Below the pieces are notes generated by a model. That model did no database searches, was not told where the DNA came from, and saw only the letters and a list, made by a program, of their open reading frames with translations. Source: Isoetes taiwanensis (taxonomy: Eukaryota; Streptophyta; Lycopodiopsida; Isoetales; Isoetaceae). Taken from it: DNA of 64,000 nt. Shown piece after piece: positions 1-10,379 of the stretch. Every line of letters starts with the position of its first letter. Positions within the stretch are counted from its first letter, which is position 1. Location of the stretch: assembly GCA_021234155.1 (NCBI GenBank), contig JAJEKV010000073.1:1150001-1214000 (forward strand). Direction: 5' to 3'. A program made the position numbers and the translations under genes.

Positions 1-150
1 ACTAGCTCAAGAGAATGCCGATGAATGACAATGGGAGAAAAGGCGGAATAAATAGGAGATGTGAGGTGAGGCGTCACCATCCAAGGAATGTCGGTTCAAT
101 CCATCCAAGGAATGTCCGTTCAATTGCTATCGCAATAGAACGGTAGCATT
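1..150. repeat. Divergent repeat, left copy (partner at about 2960-3110)
   Basis: The segment contains AAATAGG, GAGGTGAGGCG, GGAATGTCGGTT and CGCAATAGAACGG in an order that recurs near 2960-3110. Within it, a piece around CATCCAAGGAATGTC is locally duplicated. The two copies flank a DIRS-like reverse transcriptase fragment and a LINE tail, so they could be terminal repeats of one decayed element. Identity is only moderate and the boundaries are unclear. Confidence 0.45.
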
Positions 151-423
151 GCTGATCACAAGGGCTATGATGTTGCCTTAGATTTTGATGACCATATGAG
201 CCATGCTCTGACTACTCTTTGGACGATCTCCTCCTTCCATTATGAGTCTCTTAAGTTGCTTTCACATTTATGTCTACCTAGTGATTTTCCCTTCGCTGTC
301 GATCTCAAGTCAGGATATCACCAACGTCCCTATCCCCCTCACCGCACTTTCCTGGGTTTTAAGCTCGAAGGTTAGTTCTACGTCTTTAATATCCTCCCAT
401 TTGGTCTTGCCTCTGCCTCCATT
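151..423 (+). pseudogene. Reverse transcriptase fragment, DIRS-like
   Basis: Frame 1 read from 151 gives a reverse-transcriptase palm segment: a YESLKLLSHL stretch, then AVDLKSGYHQ, RTFLGFKLEG, an in-frame TAG at 373-375, then FYVFNILPFGLASAS. The order DLxxGYH, LGF, FYxF, LPFGLA is typical of the tyrosine-recombinase (DIRS) retrotransposon group. Ty3/Gypsy elements usually read GYHQI and MPFGLTNAP instead. The fragment stops at a TAA at 424, so the catalytic YxDD block is missing. No recombinase or RNase H is visible nearby. It is a dead fragment; the family call rests on motif style alone. Confidence 0.6.
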
Positions 424-855
424 TAATGACGTGGCACCACCTGATTGGGTGCGCCTTTTCCTCTAAACTCAAACAACCCCTAGCCCAGAGATGGAAGCCG
501 AATGGCTGTGGCAAATTGAAAGGATACTCAGAGGATCTGAATCAACGTAGCGCAGGCCGATTTCTCAGTTTCGGCCCTTGGACTCTGTAAATTGAGGCCC
601 TATTTAACAACCTAGAAATTTCAGGTATAAGCATGCTTGGTGGAGCTAGACTCTCTGGAAATCTCTGCAACAGCCTTCTATGATTTAAGTGCATCAAATC
701 TGAGTCAGGGACTCTGTGGCATTGCAGGGGTATCAGGAATTCTGAGGGTAGAGACGGTAGATGCGATTTGATGTGGCTTGTTGCCCAGGTTCAGCCAAGA
801 TCTATTACATTTGTGTTAGCGCCTGAGTTCGAGGCTGGGATGAAAGGATATTGAT
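424..855. other. Non-coding stretch
   Basis: No convincing reading frame, repeat or RNA gene was seen between the reverse-transcriptase fragment and the small frame at 856. Confidence 0.5.
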
Positions 856-1071
856 ATGGCAGGTGATCCTTTGATGGGATTAGTATCTCTGATCCCCGAA
901 GAAGGGGAAAACATTCATTTGAATGAATTAGCCCCCGTTGAGGAGGAGGTGCGAGAATTGGATGAACTCACATCCAGGATCAGAAAAGAAATAGATAAAA
1001 CTTGCCAAGGGAAAAAAATCAGAAAGAAAGAAACAAGTCAAGAGAATAGAAACAATACTCGACACCCGTAA
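856..1071 (+). CDS. Small hypothetical frame, 71 aa
   Basis: An ATG-started frame encodes an acidic first half (EEGENIHLNEL, VEEEVRELDEL) and a lysine-rich end (GKKIRKKETSQENRNN). It stops exactly where the pentanucleotide tail of a minus-strand LINE begins, so the original frame was probably cut by that insertion. It could be the remnant of a retroelement gag or a gene fragment. I do not recognise it. Confidence 0.25.
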   Translation: MAGDPLMGLVSLIPEEGENIHLNELAPVEEEVRELDELTSRIRKEIDKTCQGKKIRKKETSQENRNNTRHP

Positions 1072-1890
1072 CTATAGAATAGAATAGAATAGAATAGGAT
1101 TTTTAGCATCCACGGAGACCAATTGGCCTATGGGACCCAAACAAAAAGAGAGCAGCAAGCATATTACTGACAGGATTAAAAAACCCCCGCCCCGAAGGGT
1201 TTTCGAGGGAAAAACCTTAGCAGTAATAAGCCTGCTGGCACACTGTACAATTGCATAGGACAGTTCAATACCGTCCCGTAGGACACAAACGAGTCCGTGC
1301 ATCCATAACCTCCTGGAGGTATGACCCCAACAAACCCACTGACGCCGTAGTCAATAACTGATGCAACGGCTGGCCAGGCACTAGTAATCGAACATATCGC
1401 TCTCGAATATGGGCAAATGCTGGGCAGGTCTGGAGGGCATGACATTCATCCTCAATCGCGCCCTGGTGGCAACACTGGCAAAGCCTTTGCTCTCGTGCTT
1501 TGCGAGCCCAACGCCCTGTTTCAATGCGGAGGCGATGTGCCCCCGTGCTATAAGCCTGCGTTTCTTCATGGATAGCTGGGTGTACAAGTACTGGTGTGGG
1601 CCTCTTGTGAGCCTAGGATTGACCTGCTGCTGATAGTGTGCCAGCTTAACATGCGTCAGAGCCTCTGCATCCCACAGCTTGCGAAGGAAAGTAGCATCAA
1701 GGTATAGTTTAAGTGCCTCGCGATCTTTCTTTGTCCTGACCTGGACGCATCTGTTTGCCTGCACACCCCAGCGTGAGAACCACTGAGCCTGCTTGTCTTT
1801 ACAAACATGTAAGAACCACAATTTGAAGCAATCATAAAGAAAATACAATGGCAACCATCGAAAGAACTGCAAATGCAAGTGTAACACCAA
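1072..1890 (-). mobile_element. 5'-truncated LINE: ORF2 C-terminus, 3' UTR and (TATTC)n tail
   Basis: The minus strand encodes the end of a non-LTR ORF2: PVLVHPAIHEETQ, then HRLRIETGRWARKAREQRL, then a zinc-binding cluster beginning CQCC and continuing IEDECHALQTCP, and a stop after CPTGRY. A TAG interrupts the frame just upstream of this block. The 3' UTR then carries a hairpin (1162-1228), the block GGTCTCCGTGGA and a TATTC pentamer tail (about 1075-1098). The same 3' UTR occurs on the plus strand at 60,077-60,245. The C-terminal cysteine/histidine cluster is a known feature of plant and moss LINEs. Reverse transcriptase and endonuclease are absent. Confidence 0.8.
1162..1228 (-). other. 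Hairpin, copy 1 of a shared-core family
   Basis: Arms TATTACTG and CAGTAATA enclose a core containing GGTTTTTCCCTCGAAAACC and a G-rich run followed by TTTTTTAATCC (minus-strand sense). It lies in the LINE 3' UTR. Related cores with different arms occur at 14,660, 58,809 and 60,089. Confidence 0.7.
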
Positions 1891-2959
1891 CTATAAGGAT
1901 AAATGAAAGGGCATACATAGGAACAAATAACAAGAGCAAGCAGCCTCACCTACCACAGAAAGAAAACAAAACCACTATATGCAACTAAAGTAAACAATAT
2001 GAAAAACTCTATAAGAGACCTATAGAAAATGGGAAACCAGAAAACCAGTACTGGAAAACCAGGAAAACAGTACCCCAACAAATCGGGGAAACCGAGAACT
2101 GACAGTTTGATATCCCTCCCTCAGAGATGGCGACAGTGGTGGAAGTTGCAGCCAGGGAAAACATCGAAAAGGGGGTGATGGCGGTCAGAAGGATTTGATA
2201 GGAATGGCATAGGAAGAACTATGCAGCAGAGTCGAGAGCAAAGACTGGAAACTATGACGAATCAGAGATAGAGGTATCAATAGCAAAATTAGAGATGACA
2301 GAATCAGAGATAGATGATGGAATCAGAGACAGAAACGGAGTTAAACAAGAGGAATGAGCAATGAATTGCCACAGGGAGAGGATGAGGATCAACCACCGAC
2401 TGGCTTTACTGAGTGCCTGGCAAGGGACAACCAAAGTCAAGCGAGGCCATGAAAAAAGTCAGATCTTTAGAAATTGGCAAAGGGCAGACCGATGGCATGC
2501 CATACTGCCAATCAATTTAGCAAAAGGCAGTATCAAGGCCGATCTCACTCATAATTAAGGCTGCAGGCTGAACAAAACGGAAAGAAGGGCCAAAGGCCAT
2601 CAGACACAGGAAGACCACATACTACTCACTAAAATCAAATCACATGCCAGACTCAAGCCGACTTAGACATACAAAACAAACAAGAAAAAACTAACCCCTA
2701 CAATGCTTGAAACCCTTGACTACTCTGTAACCGTGAATTGATGCGCCAAGCCTCCCAGTCGTAGCAAACCAGACAATTGAAGCGAAAACAAACAACAAAC
2801 AAAGTGATCAAAACCGTCAAGACAAAAAGATTCGTACCTTGAAAGAATTTGTTTTTGAGTGTGGATAGTAGGCACAGATCAGCCATGACCAACAAAGACG
2901 ATCTGTGGCTGTGGAGAAAATTCGAAGGTAGGAAACTAGGTAGAGATGACCATAACTAG
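1891..2959. other. A-rich, gene-free stretch
   Basis: The plus strand is rich in A and G, with short redundant phrases such as GGAAACCAGAAAACC near 2030-2060. No domain could be read in any frame. Confidence 0.5.
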
Positions 2960-3110
2960 GAGAAAAAGCCCAAGAGAACTCGGTTAGCAAAAAAAAAAGA
3001 AAAAAATGGTGGGCCATAAATAGGGAAAATGAGATGAGGTGGCATCCCCATCTGAGGAATGTCGGTTTTAATGCTAGCGCAATAGAACTGTGGCATTTTT
3101 GAAACTTAGA
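2960..3110. repeat. Divergent repeat, right copy
   Basis: It matches 1-150 in order: AAATAGGG, GAGATGAGGTGG, GAGGAATGTCGGTT and GCGCAATAGAACTG. The distance and direct orientation would fit terminal direct repeats of an old element with the LINE nested inside it, but this is not established. Confidence 0.45.
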
Positions 3111-3505
3111 AACACCATCAACAAGTGTAGAATTACAACTGATCTAATATCTGGATAATAGTATTTTACATTGAAGAGTGTAGCTACAGGTTGGGCATCT
3201 ACTGCATTGAAAGTATCATTCAACAGGTAAATATTTGTATCATCATAAACTGCAATAGCAAGTTGAATCTTTTACTTTTATCCATCGTTCATATTCAGAC
3301 CCCTTTCTCCAATTTCTCTCGCATGCATGAAAGGCACATGCATGTAATATATATGCTGGCCAAAGAAAATATTATCTTTGGTTATCTTACTTCAAATCTA
3401 TGCAGTCTGTACAACATATGCAATTTAATAAAGCAATAGATTTATAAAAAAGAAAAGTTATTTATTATATCTTCACAATTACGTAGCCCATTCCTTGGAA
3501 TAAAC
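3111..3505. other. AT-rich gap
   Basis: Nothing is recognisable here beyond short chance frames. Confidence 0.5.
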
Positions 3506-3509
3506 TTGT

Positions 3510-3850
3510 CTAATGCAGTGTTTTAATAATTGACCATTCAAATTTCCAATGCAAAATTTTAGGCACTCCTTTGATCTTCAACACATTTCCAAAGGGTGTA
3601 ACTTTCTTGTAATGTAGTACTTTCACATCAAGTTCAACACAAGGATAAATGGCGGCCCCTTTTCGTCCTCGATTTTTGGGTGCATCTTGACGAGTTGATC
3701 GCCTAAAACTTCGGCAAATGGACAACGGGACGGAGATTTAAAGCAGTTGTGTTGTTGAAGAGGTTTGACTACCTTCTTATCTTTTGACCTACTGAATCGG
3801 AATGCTAGCTCTCCAAAGCAGAGCGAAGGCACGATCCACCTTTCGCTCAA
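3510..3850 (-). pseudogene. Unrecognised broken coding region
   Basis: Two overlapping minus-strand frames read like one protein interrupted by a frameshift: a stretch with CPFAEVLGDQLVKMHPKIEDEKG, then in the other frame VLHYKKVTPFGNVLKIKGVPK and ILHWKFEWSIIKTLH. The composition looks like real protein rather than noise. I know no family with this pattern. It may be the far end of the broken frames at 4,198-5,154. Confidence 0.3.
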
Positions 3851-4197
3851 TGCTATGTTGAAAGGATTTTAAGTCCTTTGAAAGGTCAAGTCCCACGCAC
3901 TTGGATGACATGGTTCGTGCTCATTTTATTCATCACTCTTCAGGTAGGTCTGAGCGATTTCTCTCCTCATGTTCCCAGACGCACCTTCTGGGCGCACGAC
4001 ACTAACTAAACCGAGCTTACCCAATTACATACCAACGATGGATAATCGTGTTTCTCATAGATACTAAATACAACTCCATGAATTATCGGAATGAGGGTTG
4101 TGTTAGTAGGGAGGATCTCAGGAAAGGGTCCTAAAAAATCGTGCTCAAACATCTTTTTCTTTTTTTCCTTTGATCGGATTTTCCATGCTGCACTAAG

Positions 4198-4430
4198 TTA
4201 TCCCATGATGTTCCTTTGATATGGGGGATTAATCTCTTTATCCCTAAAATTCTGCAACAAAAGAAGTGTGTGTTCCATGGTACAAATGTAGATGCCCTTC
4301 TCCATTGAAAGGATTACATAAAAATGTAATGCCTTCATTAACCTTTTATGACTCTTAAATTCAAAAGACCTCTTAGCCAAAGTTTTAGTTCTTCTCTTTC
4401 AATTCTAATTTTCCTGTGGCGGTTTTCAAA
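4198..4430 (-). repeat. Direct repeat copy A (partner 5,765-5,965), partly open reading frame
   Basis: About 215 bp are shared with 5,765-5,965 in the same orientation, including TTAATCTCTTTATCCC and CCATTGAAAGGATTACATA. Copy A is open on the minus strand for about 60 codons (SHKRLMKALHFYVILSMEKG, then NFRDKEINPP). Either a coding exon was duplicated or these are repeats flanking 1.3 kb of decayed sequence. Confidence 0.65.
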
Positions 4431-4678
4431 GAATGGCAAATCCACTTTTACGATTACCATTTCATAAAAGATAATGCTTTAGACAAAGTCACCAAGATTA
4501 TATTTCCTCCTCTTCCCCCCTTCTTCCTTCACTTCTATCACCTCCACTCCCTGCTTCGGCACTATGAGCTCTTTCCTGTGGGGTTTCCTCTCTTTGCCTT
4601 CTATTACCTCTTCTTCTTAAGATTACAGGAATCCAAGTTGCATCATTAAGACTAGAAGATTTGATTTTCCTTGCCATC

Positions 4679-5154
4679 TTATGGCTTAGCATTCACACAA
4701 CCAGCAAAGAAATTATAGAGTGTGCCATCTAATAGCAATAGATGCATCTTTACAATAATATCAACAATAGTTTCTACAAGAACTACTTGTTGTGGTGCAC
4801 AATTACCATCAAGAAAATATTCTCTCAAATGCACAAGATTATCAACTACCAATTCGACTATAGAAGATAAAAAGAACAGGCTTAGGAAAGGAATGATATC
4901 CTTTTTAATGTTACATGCAAAATGATATTCCTCGGCCATCCTTCTATATCCTCCATCATCTCGTTCCAAATAATATCAGATATACCAAACAAATTGAGCG
5001 CTTGAAGCACGTACTTAGAAGCCAAAACTTTTGAAAGGGCAGTTTTGACCATACATTCTTTTAAGGGGTAGCTAAACATGATATGTTCTCTGGCTCTCTT
5101 TTCCATGTCTTTATCTCCTCTGATTACTCCTCTACCTTTTTCCATCGTGTTCAA
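4679..5154 (-). pseudogene. Unrecognised broken coding region
   Basis: Two minus-strand frames overlap around 4,880-4,970. One has HIMFSYPLKECMVKTALSKV and IIWNEMMEDIEGWPRNIILH. The other has VELVVDNLVHLREYFLDGNC, LVETIVDIIVKMHLLLLDG and an ending in FFAGCVNAKP. They look like one helical, leucine-rich protein split by a frameshift. It lies between the two direct repeats at 4.2 and 5.8 kb. I do not recognise the family. Confidence 0.35.
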
Positions 5155-5269
5155 AAGGGTTGCCGCTGCTCCCTAACCTCTGCGACCAGTCTTTACCTAC
5201 ACAAATCCAATGCGTCAATAATATCCAATTTTCGGCCATGTAATAGGAGCCAAATGTTAATTTGAACGA

Positions 5270-5764
5270 GGTCCTACAATTTTATTTTTTCAATGGTACG
5301 TTCTAAACTTGCCTTTCAAAGTAAATGGCAATTAGTGCCATTCAATTGCATGCTAAAGCCTTTGATCGACATTGAACCAAAACATAAATTGGATAACAAA
5401 AAAACTTGTTTTAAATTATAAAAGTTGTAAAACAAATTTTAAATATTTAATATTAAATACAAAGTTCATAAAATATCTATTTACAAAGGAAAACTTATGT
5501 TTCTAAGATTTTTTAAAATAAAGATATTAAAACATATAAATAAACGCTATAACACATATATTATAAATAGAATATATACAGATATATATAGACAGTAAGT
5601 GGAGGTATTAATTTTATTGCATTCTTTTTAAGCTTAAAACTATTCAAAAAATGTATTTACTTACGTATAATCTTATCAAGTTATTTTTACTATTGTCTGC
5701 AATGAAAATAAAATTGCTAGTTTCGTACACTAGCTTGATGACTCAACTGATGAGTGTCCTATTT
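5270..5764. other. Very AT-rich stretch
   Basis: Low-complexity A/T sequence with runs such as AAATATTTAATATTAAATAC. No gene is present. A CTGATGA near 5,740 was tested as a hammerhead core and rejected. Confidence 0.5.
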
Positions 5765-5965
5765 ACGATATAGGGGTTAATCTCTTTATCCCTAAAATTC
5801 TGCAATGAAGAAGTTCATGTTCCATGGTACAAATATACACGCCCTTCTCCATTGAAAGGATTACATAACAATGTAATGCCTTCATTAACCTTCCCATGAC
5901 TCCTAAATTCAAAAGGCCTCTTAGCTAAGATCTTAGATCTTCTCATTCTATTCTGATTTTCCTGT
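5765..5965 (-). repeat. Direct repeat copy B (partner 4,198-4,430)
   Basis: It repeats TTAATCTCTTTATCCC, CCTTCTCCATTGAAAGG and GATTTTCCTGTGG from copy A with scattered substitutions and small indels. The open frame of copy A is not maintained, so this copy is older or unconstrained. Confidence 0.65.
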
Positions 5966-5985
5966 GGTGTCATCTGGAGTGTAGG

Positions 5986-6366
5986 CTAAGAGGCCCGCCT
6001 CGTCGGCTTATATGAGCTGCCTAATTTTGTGGCACACGAGCTGAGCTCCCGCTCCCCCGTGTTCAAAAGCTTTTGCAAAATCAACAAAGAAGCAACACAG
6101 GTCTTAGTGATTCCTGCTATCTTCAACCAAGGTCCAGTGAGTGAAAATAAGATCAATTGTGAAGTGTCAGGATTAGAATCCTGCCTGCGTGAGAGCTCGT
6201 ATCCACTGTCTCTACCCACACCGTCAATACTTGCTCGAGAATGTCGGCCAAAAGTTTTGCAAAGAGTGAATTGACCATGATGGTGCGATAATAGGACAGT
6301 GAGGGCAAATTGCCGTGGATATAGCAACAACACTGCTAGTGGTCCACTGTGGGAAAAGCTTGGCAT
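5986..6366 (-). CDS. Unrecognised ORF, 126 aa
   Basis: The frame has an ATG start and contains SRRQDSNPDTSQLILFSLTG and a serine/arginine-rich end. No domain is apparent. It overlaps a stretch that folds locally (CAGGATTAGAATCCTG), so the frame may be a by-product of a repeat. Low confidence that it is a gene. Confidence 0.2.
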   Translation of the reverse strand: MPSFSHSGPLAVLLLYPRQFALTVLLSHHHGQFTLCKTFGRHSRASIDGVGRDSGYELSRRQDSNPDTSQLILFSLTGPWLKIAGITKTCVASLLILQKLLNTGERELSSCATKLGSSYKPTRRAS

Positions 6367-7100
6367 AGTGCATGTCCAGTAACTCCAGAAGGGTAACGTA
6401 ACAATTCTAGGTTACAGGGAGAGTTAACGTTATAAGATGCCTCATGTTAAAGGCACTTTGGCTGGAAAATGTTAAAGGCACTTTGGCTGGAAAGGGATTC
6501 AGATGAATGACCTTCCATGTTGCCAAAGATATTATCTTATTAAGTATAGCGATTCTATCAGTGGTGATTTCCAATGTGGTAGAATTTTTGTCTGGAATGT
6601 GCTCAGTTTGTCCATTGGGTGAAGCGTGGCTAGAGATTCTATTGGTGATGATCCCCAATGTGGTAGAGAATGTACTCAATTTGTACTAGTTGTGGGGGTT
6701 TCATCCTTTATCTAGGGGGTAGGATAAAGTAACAAGTCTAAAGGCTAGGCTAGTAAATTGCAACAAAGCTAGGACAAAATCTTGAGATTCTTGCCCCCAT
6801 AGCCAAGCACATAAGGATCTCAAACCATCACCATACACGTAGAGCCCACACTAGGTCTGCATGAAGGTTTGCAATGCAAGAAAAATGATGTTATTTTGGC
6901 GCCTCCTAAGGAAGAACCAAGAATACCCAAAAATGGAAAATGGAGTTGCCATTGCAGCGCCACCGTAAAAAAAAGGAACCAAGATTACCCAAAGTGGAAA
7001 ACCATACTCTTATGAAAAACTTATGCTGGCGTTCTTGTTTCTGTACATCCTTAATCACTAGGAATTTCAATACTGTTATACAGAACTCATGTTGGCGGGG
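6367..7100. repeat. Gene-free stretch with short internal duplications
   Basis: Short tandem or dispersed duplications are visible: AAAGGCACTTTGGCTGG twice near 6,450-6,490; GGTGAT followed by CCAATGTGGTAGA twice between 6,560 and 6,670; and GGAACCAAGA plus ACCCAAA twice between 6,912 and 6,990. No gene is recognised. Confidence 0.5.
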
Positions 7101-7104
7101 ACAC

Positions 7105-7206
7105 CTTCGTTTTACAGCCCCCTCTGAGGTGGCACGGATCCAGACCATACAATCTACAAATCAAGGGCTGACATAATGCCACGTCAGAGGGGGCTGCAAA
7201 ACGAAG
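7105..7206. repeat. 29-bp near-perfect inverted repeat
   Basis: The arms 7,105-7,133 and 7,178-7,206 are reverse complements at about 27 of 29 positions (CTTCGTTTTACAGCCCC paired with GGGGCTGCAAAACGAAG). A 44-nt loop separates them. It would form a strong hairpin. It could be a tiny foldback element or the remains of a MITE. Confidence 0.75.
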
Positions 7207-8571
7207 ACTATCCAGATCAGAAAACGTACTGAAAAGTAGCTTTCCAACTACTCAAAAAGTAAGGAACAGTGATGCAACAGCCTTAAACCACATAAAATCT
7301 CAGTAAAAATGCAGAAGCTTAATATTATGGTCTGCTCTTTTGGAAAGCTGTGACTGGCTTATTGAGAGAATGAACATTGAGGACAGTTGTTAATATAATC
7401 TTTCAAGGACTTATGCTGTATCTGGTCCCAGATGTTTCAGTTACCTTGAAAGAGATCCATCTGATCCAAAATGCCCTAAAAATTGAAAATGCAATATCTT
7501 AGTGACATTTTATAACAAATCATTCTACTGAAAGTTAAAAATAAATGAGATAAGCAGATTGGATAAAGACCGCCATTAACTTGCTTGCTTTCTTCTGATC
7601 AGTGCAAACCAGAAAAAACCCCATAAACGGTAATTTACATGGAAATGCAATATCGGACAGAAAAATGACCAAGCATGCCGCATCAAGCAGTATATCTCAT
7701 CAGAATGGGTATTAGTGCCATGTTGGTGTTATGATAATTGTATACGTGATGACTCGGTATTTCTAACGCATCACCACACAACGAAGGCATAGTAACATCA
7801 TATAAACAGTCTGGTTTTCCTCCTCAACCCTACAGTTTTAGTTATCATCTTTTTTCTAAATATCAACTGTGATCCTATAGTAGATCTGATCGAACTATCA
7901 AAAAGTTAACGTGTATCTCTTCTAGAAGGCTTGCTTGTTTCACCTCTATGTGTCCATTGCACTCAAGACATGAACGAGTGTTCAGTTCTATGAAACACAT
8001 TAAACAAGTCCAAGGCATCCAAAGCCTAGCAGTCATTCTAAAGAGCTTCAATCTGAAACCATTCAAAGCCTTGAAAGAGCGTTAATCTGTTTCTAATTAA
8101 GGAAGGCAATAATTAGCACAGTCCTGCGAGCACGAGCAGCGGCGACCCAACATAACAGCTAAAGGGGAAATCAACGCACCAACTGGACTTAAAACTTGGA
8201 AATTAGAAGTAAAAGAATGATATATGTGTGATCTGAATCAAATAAGGAGAGACTTCTCAAGAAGGACAACAAGCGACATTGAAACTGAAACTACCACAGT
8301 TCAACAAAGTCTGCAAAAATGGAAAAAAACACAAAAACCATATACTAACCTTCCAGTACAAAATAGAAAAATAACACAAATTTCACATACTCATCTTCTG
8401 AGAAAAAAAACTAGAATAGTGATTTTACAAAATAGGCATATGTTGGAACGAAATTAGGGCGAAATGCAACAACACGGCAATTGGCTTAATATGCACCCAC
8501 ATTAGCAGGGAAAGGAAGATCTTGAGCCAAATATCTATATGTAATCAAAGACAACGAAAGACCCCACCTGT
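7207..8571. other. Downstream region of NDUFB7
   Basis: This lies 3' of NDUFB7, which is on the minus strand, and its proximal part may hold that gene's 3' UTR. No other gene was seen. Short frames at 7,875-8,066 and 8,224-8,457 show no domain. Confidence 0.45.
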
Positions 8572-8865
8572 TTACATGGGAAGGGGCTGGGGAACTGGTA
8601 TTGCGACACCAGCCTTCTGCTTCTGCTCCTCACGCAGACGTTGCAAACGGCGCATTCGCCACAAAAAAAGCTCATATTCACACCGCTCATACTGATGGCG
8701 CTCATCGACGCATCTCCAGGGCAAGAAATAATTGTCCAATCTGCACTTGTTTAGTGGAATTAAGATGTGAGCACATTGATCCCGGAATGGAACAGGAATC
8801 CGTGCCTCGTCCATCTCCTCCCATGTAGCAACCATCTTGGGCCTTAGCTCCCCCTCCATCGCCAT
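8572..8865 (-). CDS. NDUFB7: NADH dehydrogenase (ubiquinone) subunit NDUFB7 / B18
   Basis: This encodes an accessory subunit of mitochondrial complex I, located on the intermembrane-space side of the membrane arm. The single uninterrupted frame of 97 codons is close to the length of plant homologues (about 100 aa). Sequence evidence: the conserved CAHILIPLNKC block (C31 and C41), then PWRC (C52) and ERHQYERCEYE (C62). Together these form a twin CX9C (CHCH) motif with a 10-residue spacer. The C-terminus is charged and helical (RMRRLQRLREEQKQKAG). The start is the first ATG of the frame; MVATWEEM lies at the usual distance upstream of the first cysteine. Four disulfide cysteines are present and no lesion is seen. 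No neighbouring gene shares its function. Confidence 0.93.
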   Translation of the reverse strand: MAMEGELRPKMVATWEEMDEARIPVPFRDQCAHILIPLNKCRLDNYFLPWRCVDERHQYERCEYELFLWRMRRLQRLREEQKQKAGVAIPVPQPLPM

Positions 8866-8989
8866 AGCGTAGCTGCCGCAGCTCTGTTCCTAAAACAACG
8901 ATGTTAGGGTCTGGACTGGATTATCAGAAATTTATCAGAAATCTACGTGGCATTTTACTCTAAAGGCTATTTCCACTATTCAAGTAAAA

Positions 8990-9424
8990 GGAAAATTCCA
9001 ATTATACCCCTCAAAGTTTGCGAAAATTCCAAAAATATCCTCCAAATCAGAGCATTTTTTAAAAAAGGTAATAGAGTTTTTGTTGCTCCTCAAATGCAAA
9101 AGTTGTCTTCACAAACATTGTAGATTAGGAGAAGATCTTCCAATCAACGTCAAATTCATCAAAATTGGAGTTCAAATTCACAAGTTATGTTCATTTACGC
9201 CATTTTTTATAGCACTTACTTAAAACACTATAACTTGAAGATTCCAACTCCATTTTAGCCGATTCTATTGCTATGGATAGCATTCACTCATATCTACAAG
9301 TTTCGTGGAGAATATGTTTTTAGTTGGTTGATCACAAGAAAGTTATTGCCATTTGAGCTAGATACCCTGTTTCTAGGGGTACTTTTGGAATATTTGTAAA
9401 CTTGAGGGGTATTGGAATTTTTCC
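8990..9424. mobile_element. Non-autonomous inverted-repeat element, family A copy 1
   Basis: About 435 bp begins GGAAAATTCCAATTATACCC and ends in its inverted counterpart (GAGGGGTATTGGAATTTTTCC). Terminal inverted repeats run for about 50 bp with mismatches. No coding capacity. A second full copy lies in opposite orientation at 42,712-43,151, matching through the interior (ATAACTTGAAGATTCCAACTCC and its complement). MITE-like; the superfamily is not certain. Confidence 0.8.
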
Positions 9425-10093
9425 TAGATAAAAATACATAGAAATTTTTGGAAAGTTTCATGCCAGGCACTAACTCAACTGGAAATTTTTATTTTTTCAA
9501 TCAGAAAAACCTTCTTTGTCCCAAGTTCTCCCAACACTCATCTGAGCCATCGATACAATCAATCTGAAGATAATAAGGGGACTTGTTTTCTCCATTTTGC
9601 TTGCGGTTCTCTCAAATCAATTTCTCAAACCTGCATAAAGCCGCTTCGATAATCTGTCTGAGGGTTTTACTTTTTGTGCGGTTTCAGAGTTGCTCATTGC
9701 CTATTGTTTGGCCTCTTGGGCAATTACTTTGGTATTTGCATCCTAATGTTAATGCAAATGTCGATGCAAGCTAATATGAAAATGGCTTTAAAGAGATGGG
9801 GAACAAACTGGATCAAAGAGTACAGAATGGAGTAACATCACAGGAAAATGCATTGCCCAGAAAATAAATTGCTACCGTAAATTTTACTAGATATCTTACA
9901 AAATAGATGCTTCACCGTAACATTAGTTTTGTGAAAAGTAAGATGGCAGAGTCCCCCTCTCGTAACTATACACCATGCCCAAGCTCAAAATGTAAATGGT
10001 CTCGTAGGTATACACACATTTTGAAACCCAAAAAAACACCATCCTACCCACGCACCCCTTTTAGACGAAATACGTATGTGAACCCCCCTTGCC
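9425..10093. other. Gene-free stretch
   Basis: Nothing is recognisable. A small frame at 9,583-9,774 has no domain. Confidence 0.45.
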
Positions 10094-10297
10094 ATGGATG
10101 AGTTCATTAATCTTTGTATTAAAGTTAGTAACGAGCAAAAAATTTTGCGCACTAAGACTTTCGAGAATCTTGAGGTTTTGCAGGTCATCAAAGAAAAAGC
10201 TCACATCATCTACAAGTCTCTCTGGAATAATTCCAGCTCTGCTAGACATGAAAGATCATTTCTTTTATGCAAATTGACCATCAAAGCTTTATGGTAA
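10094..10297 (+). CDS. Possible first exon, unrecognised protein
   Basis: The frame starts MDEFINLCIKVSNEQKILR and stays open to IKALW. There, ATG followed by GTAAGA gives a good splice donor (10,291-10,297). The protein is helical and charged with no known motif. No matching second exon could be identified, because tandem repeats follow at 10,380. It may be a real exon or a fragment of a decayed gene. Confidence 0.3.
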   Translation: MDEFINLCIKVSNEQKILRTKTFENLEVLQVIKEKAHIIYKSLWNNSSSARHERSFLLCKLTIKALW

Positions 10298-10379
10298 GAC
10301 CCCCTTCAGTTTTTTGTTTGTTTCAATCATTTTAACTTGATTTAATTGAGGGTGTGATAATATTTCTATGTGCATATAG

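Noticed and set aside
5735-5770. CTGATGAG resembling a hammerhead ribozyme core, with CGAAAC nearby
   Set aside because: The CGAAAC is on the opposite strand and no helices I-III can be drawn with the required order.
6168-6200. tRNA-like T-arm (CAGGATTAGAATCCTG)
   Set aside because: The loop length and conserved bases do not fit a tRNA, and no A box or acceptor stem is present.
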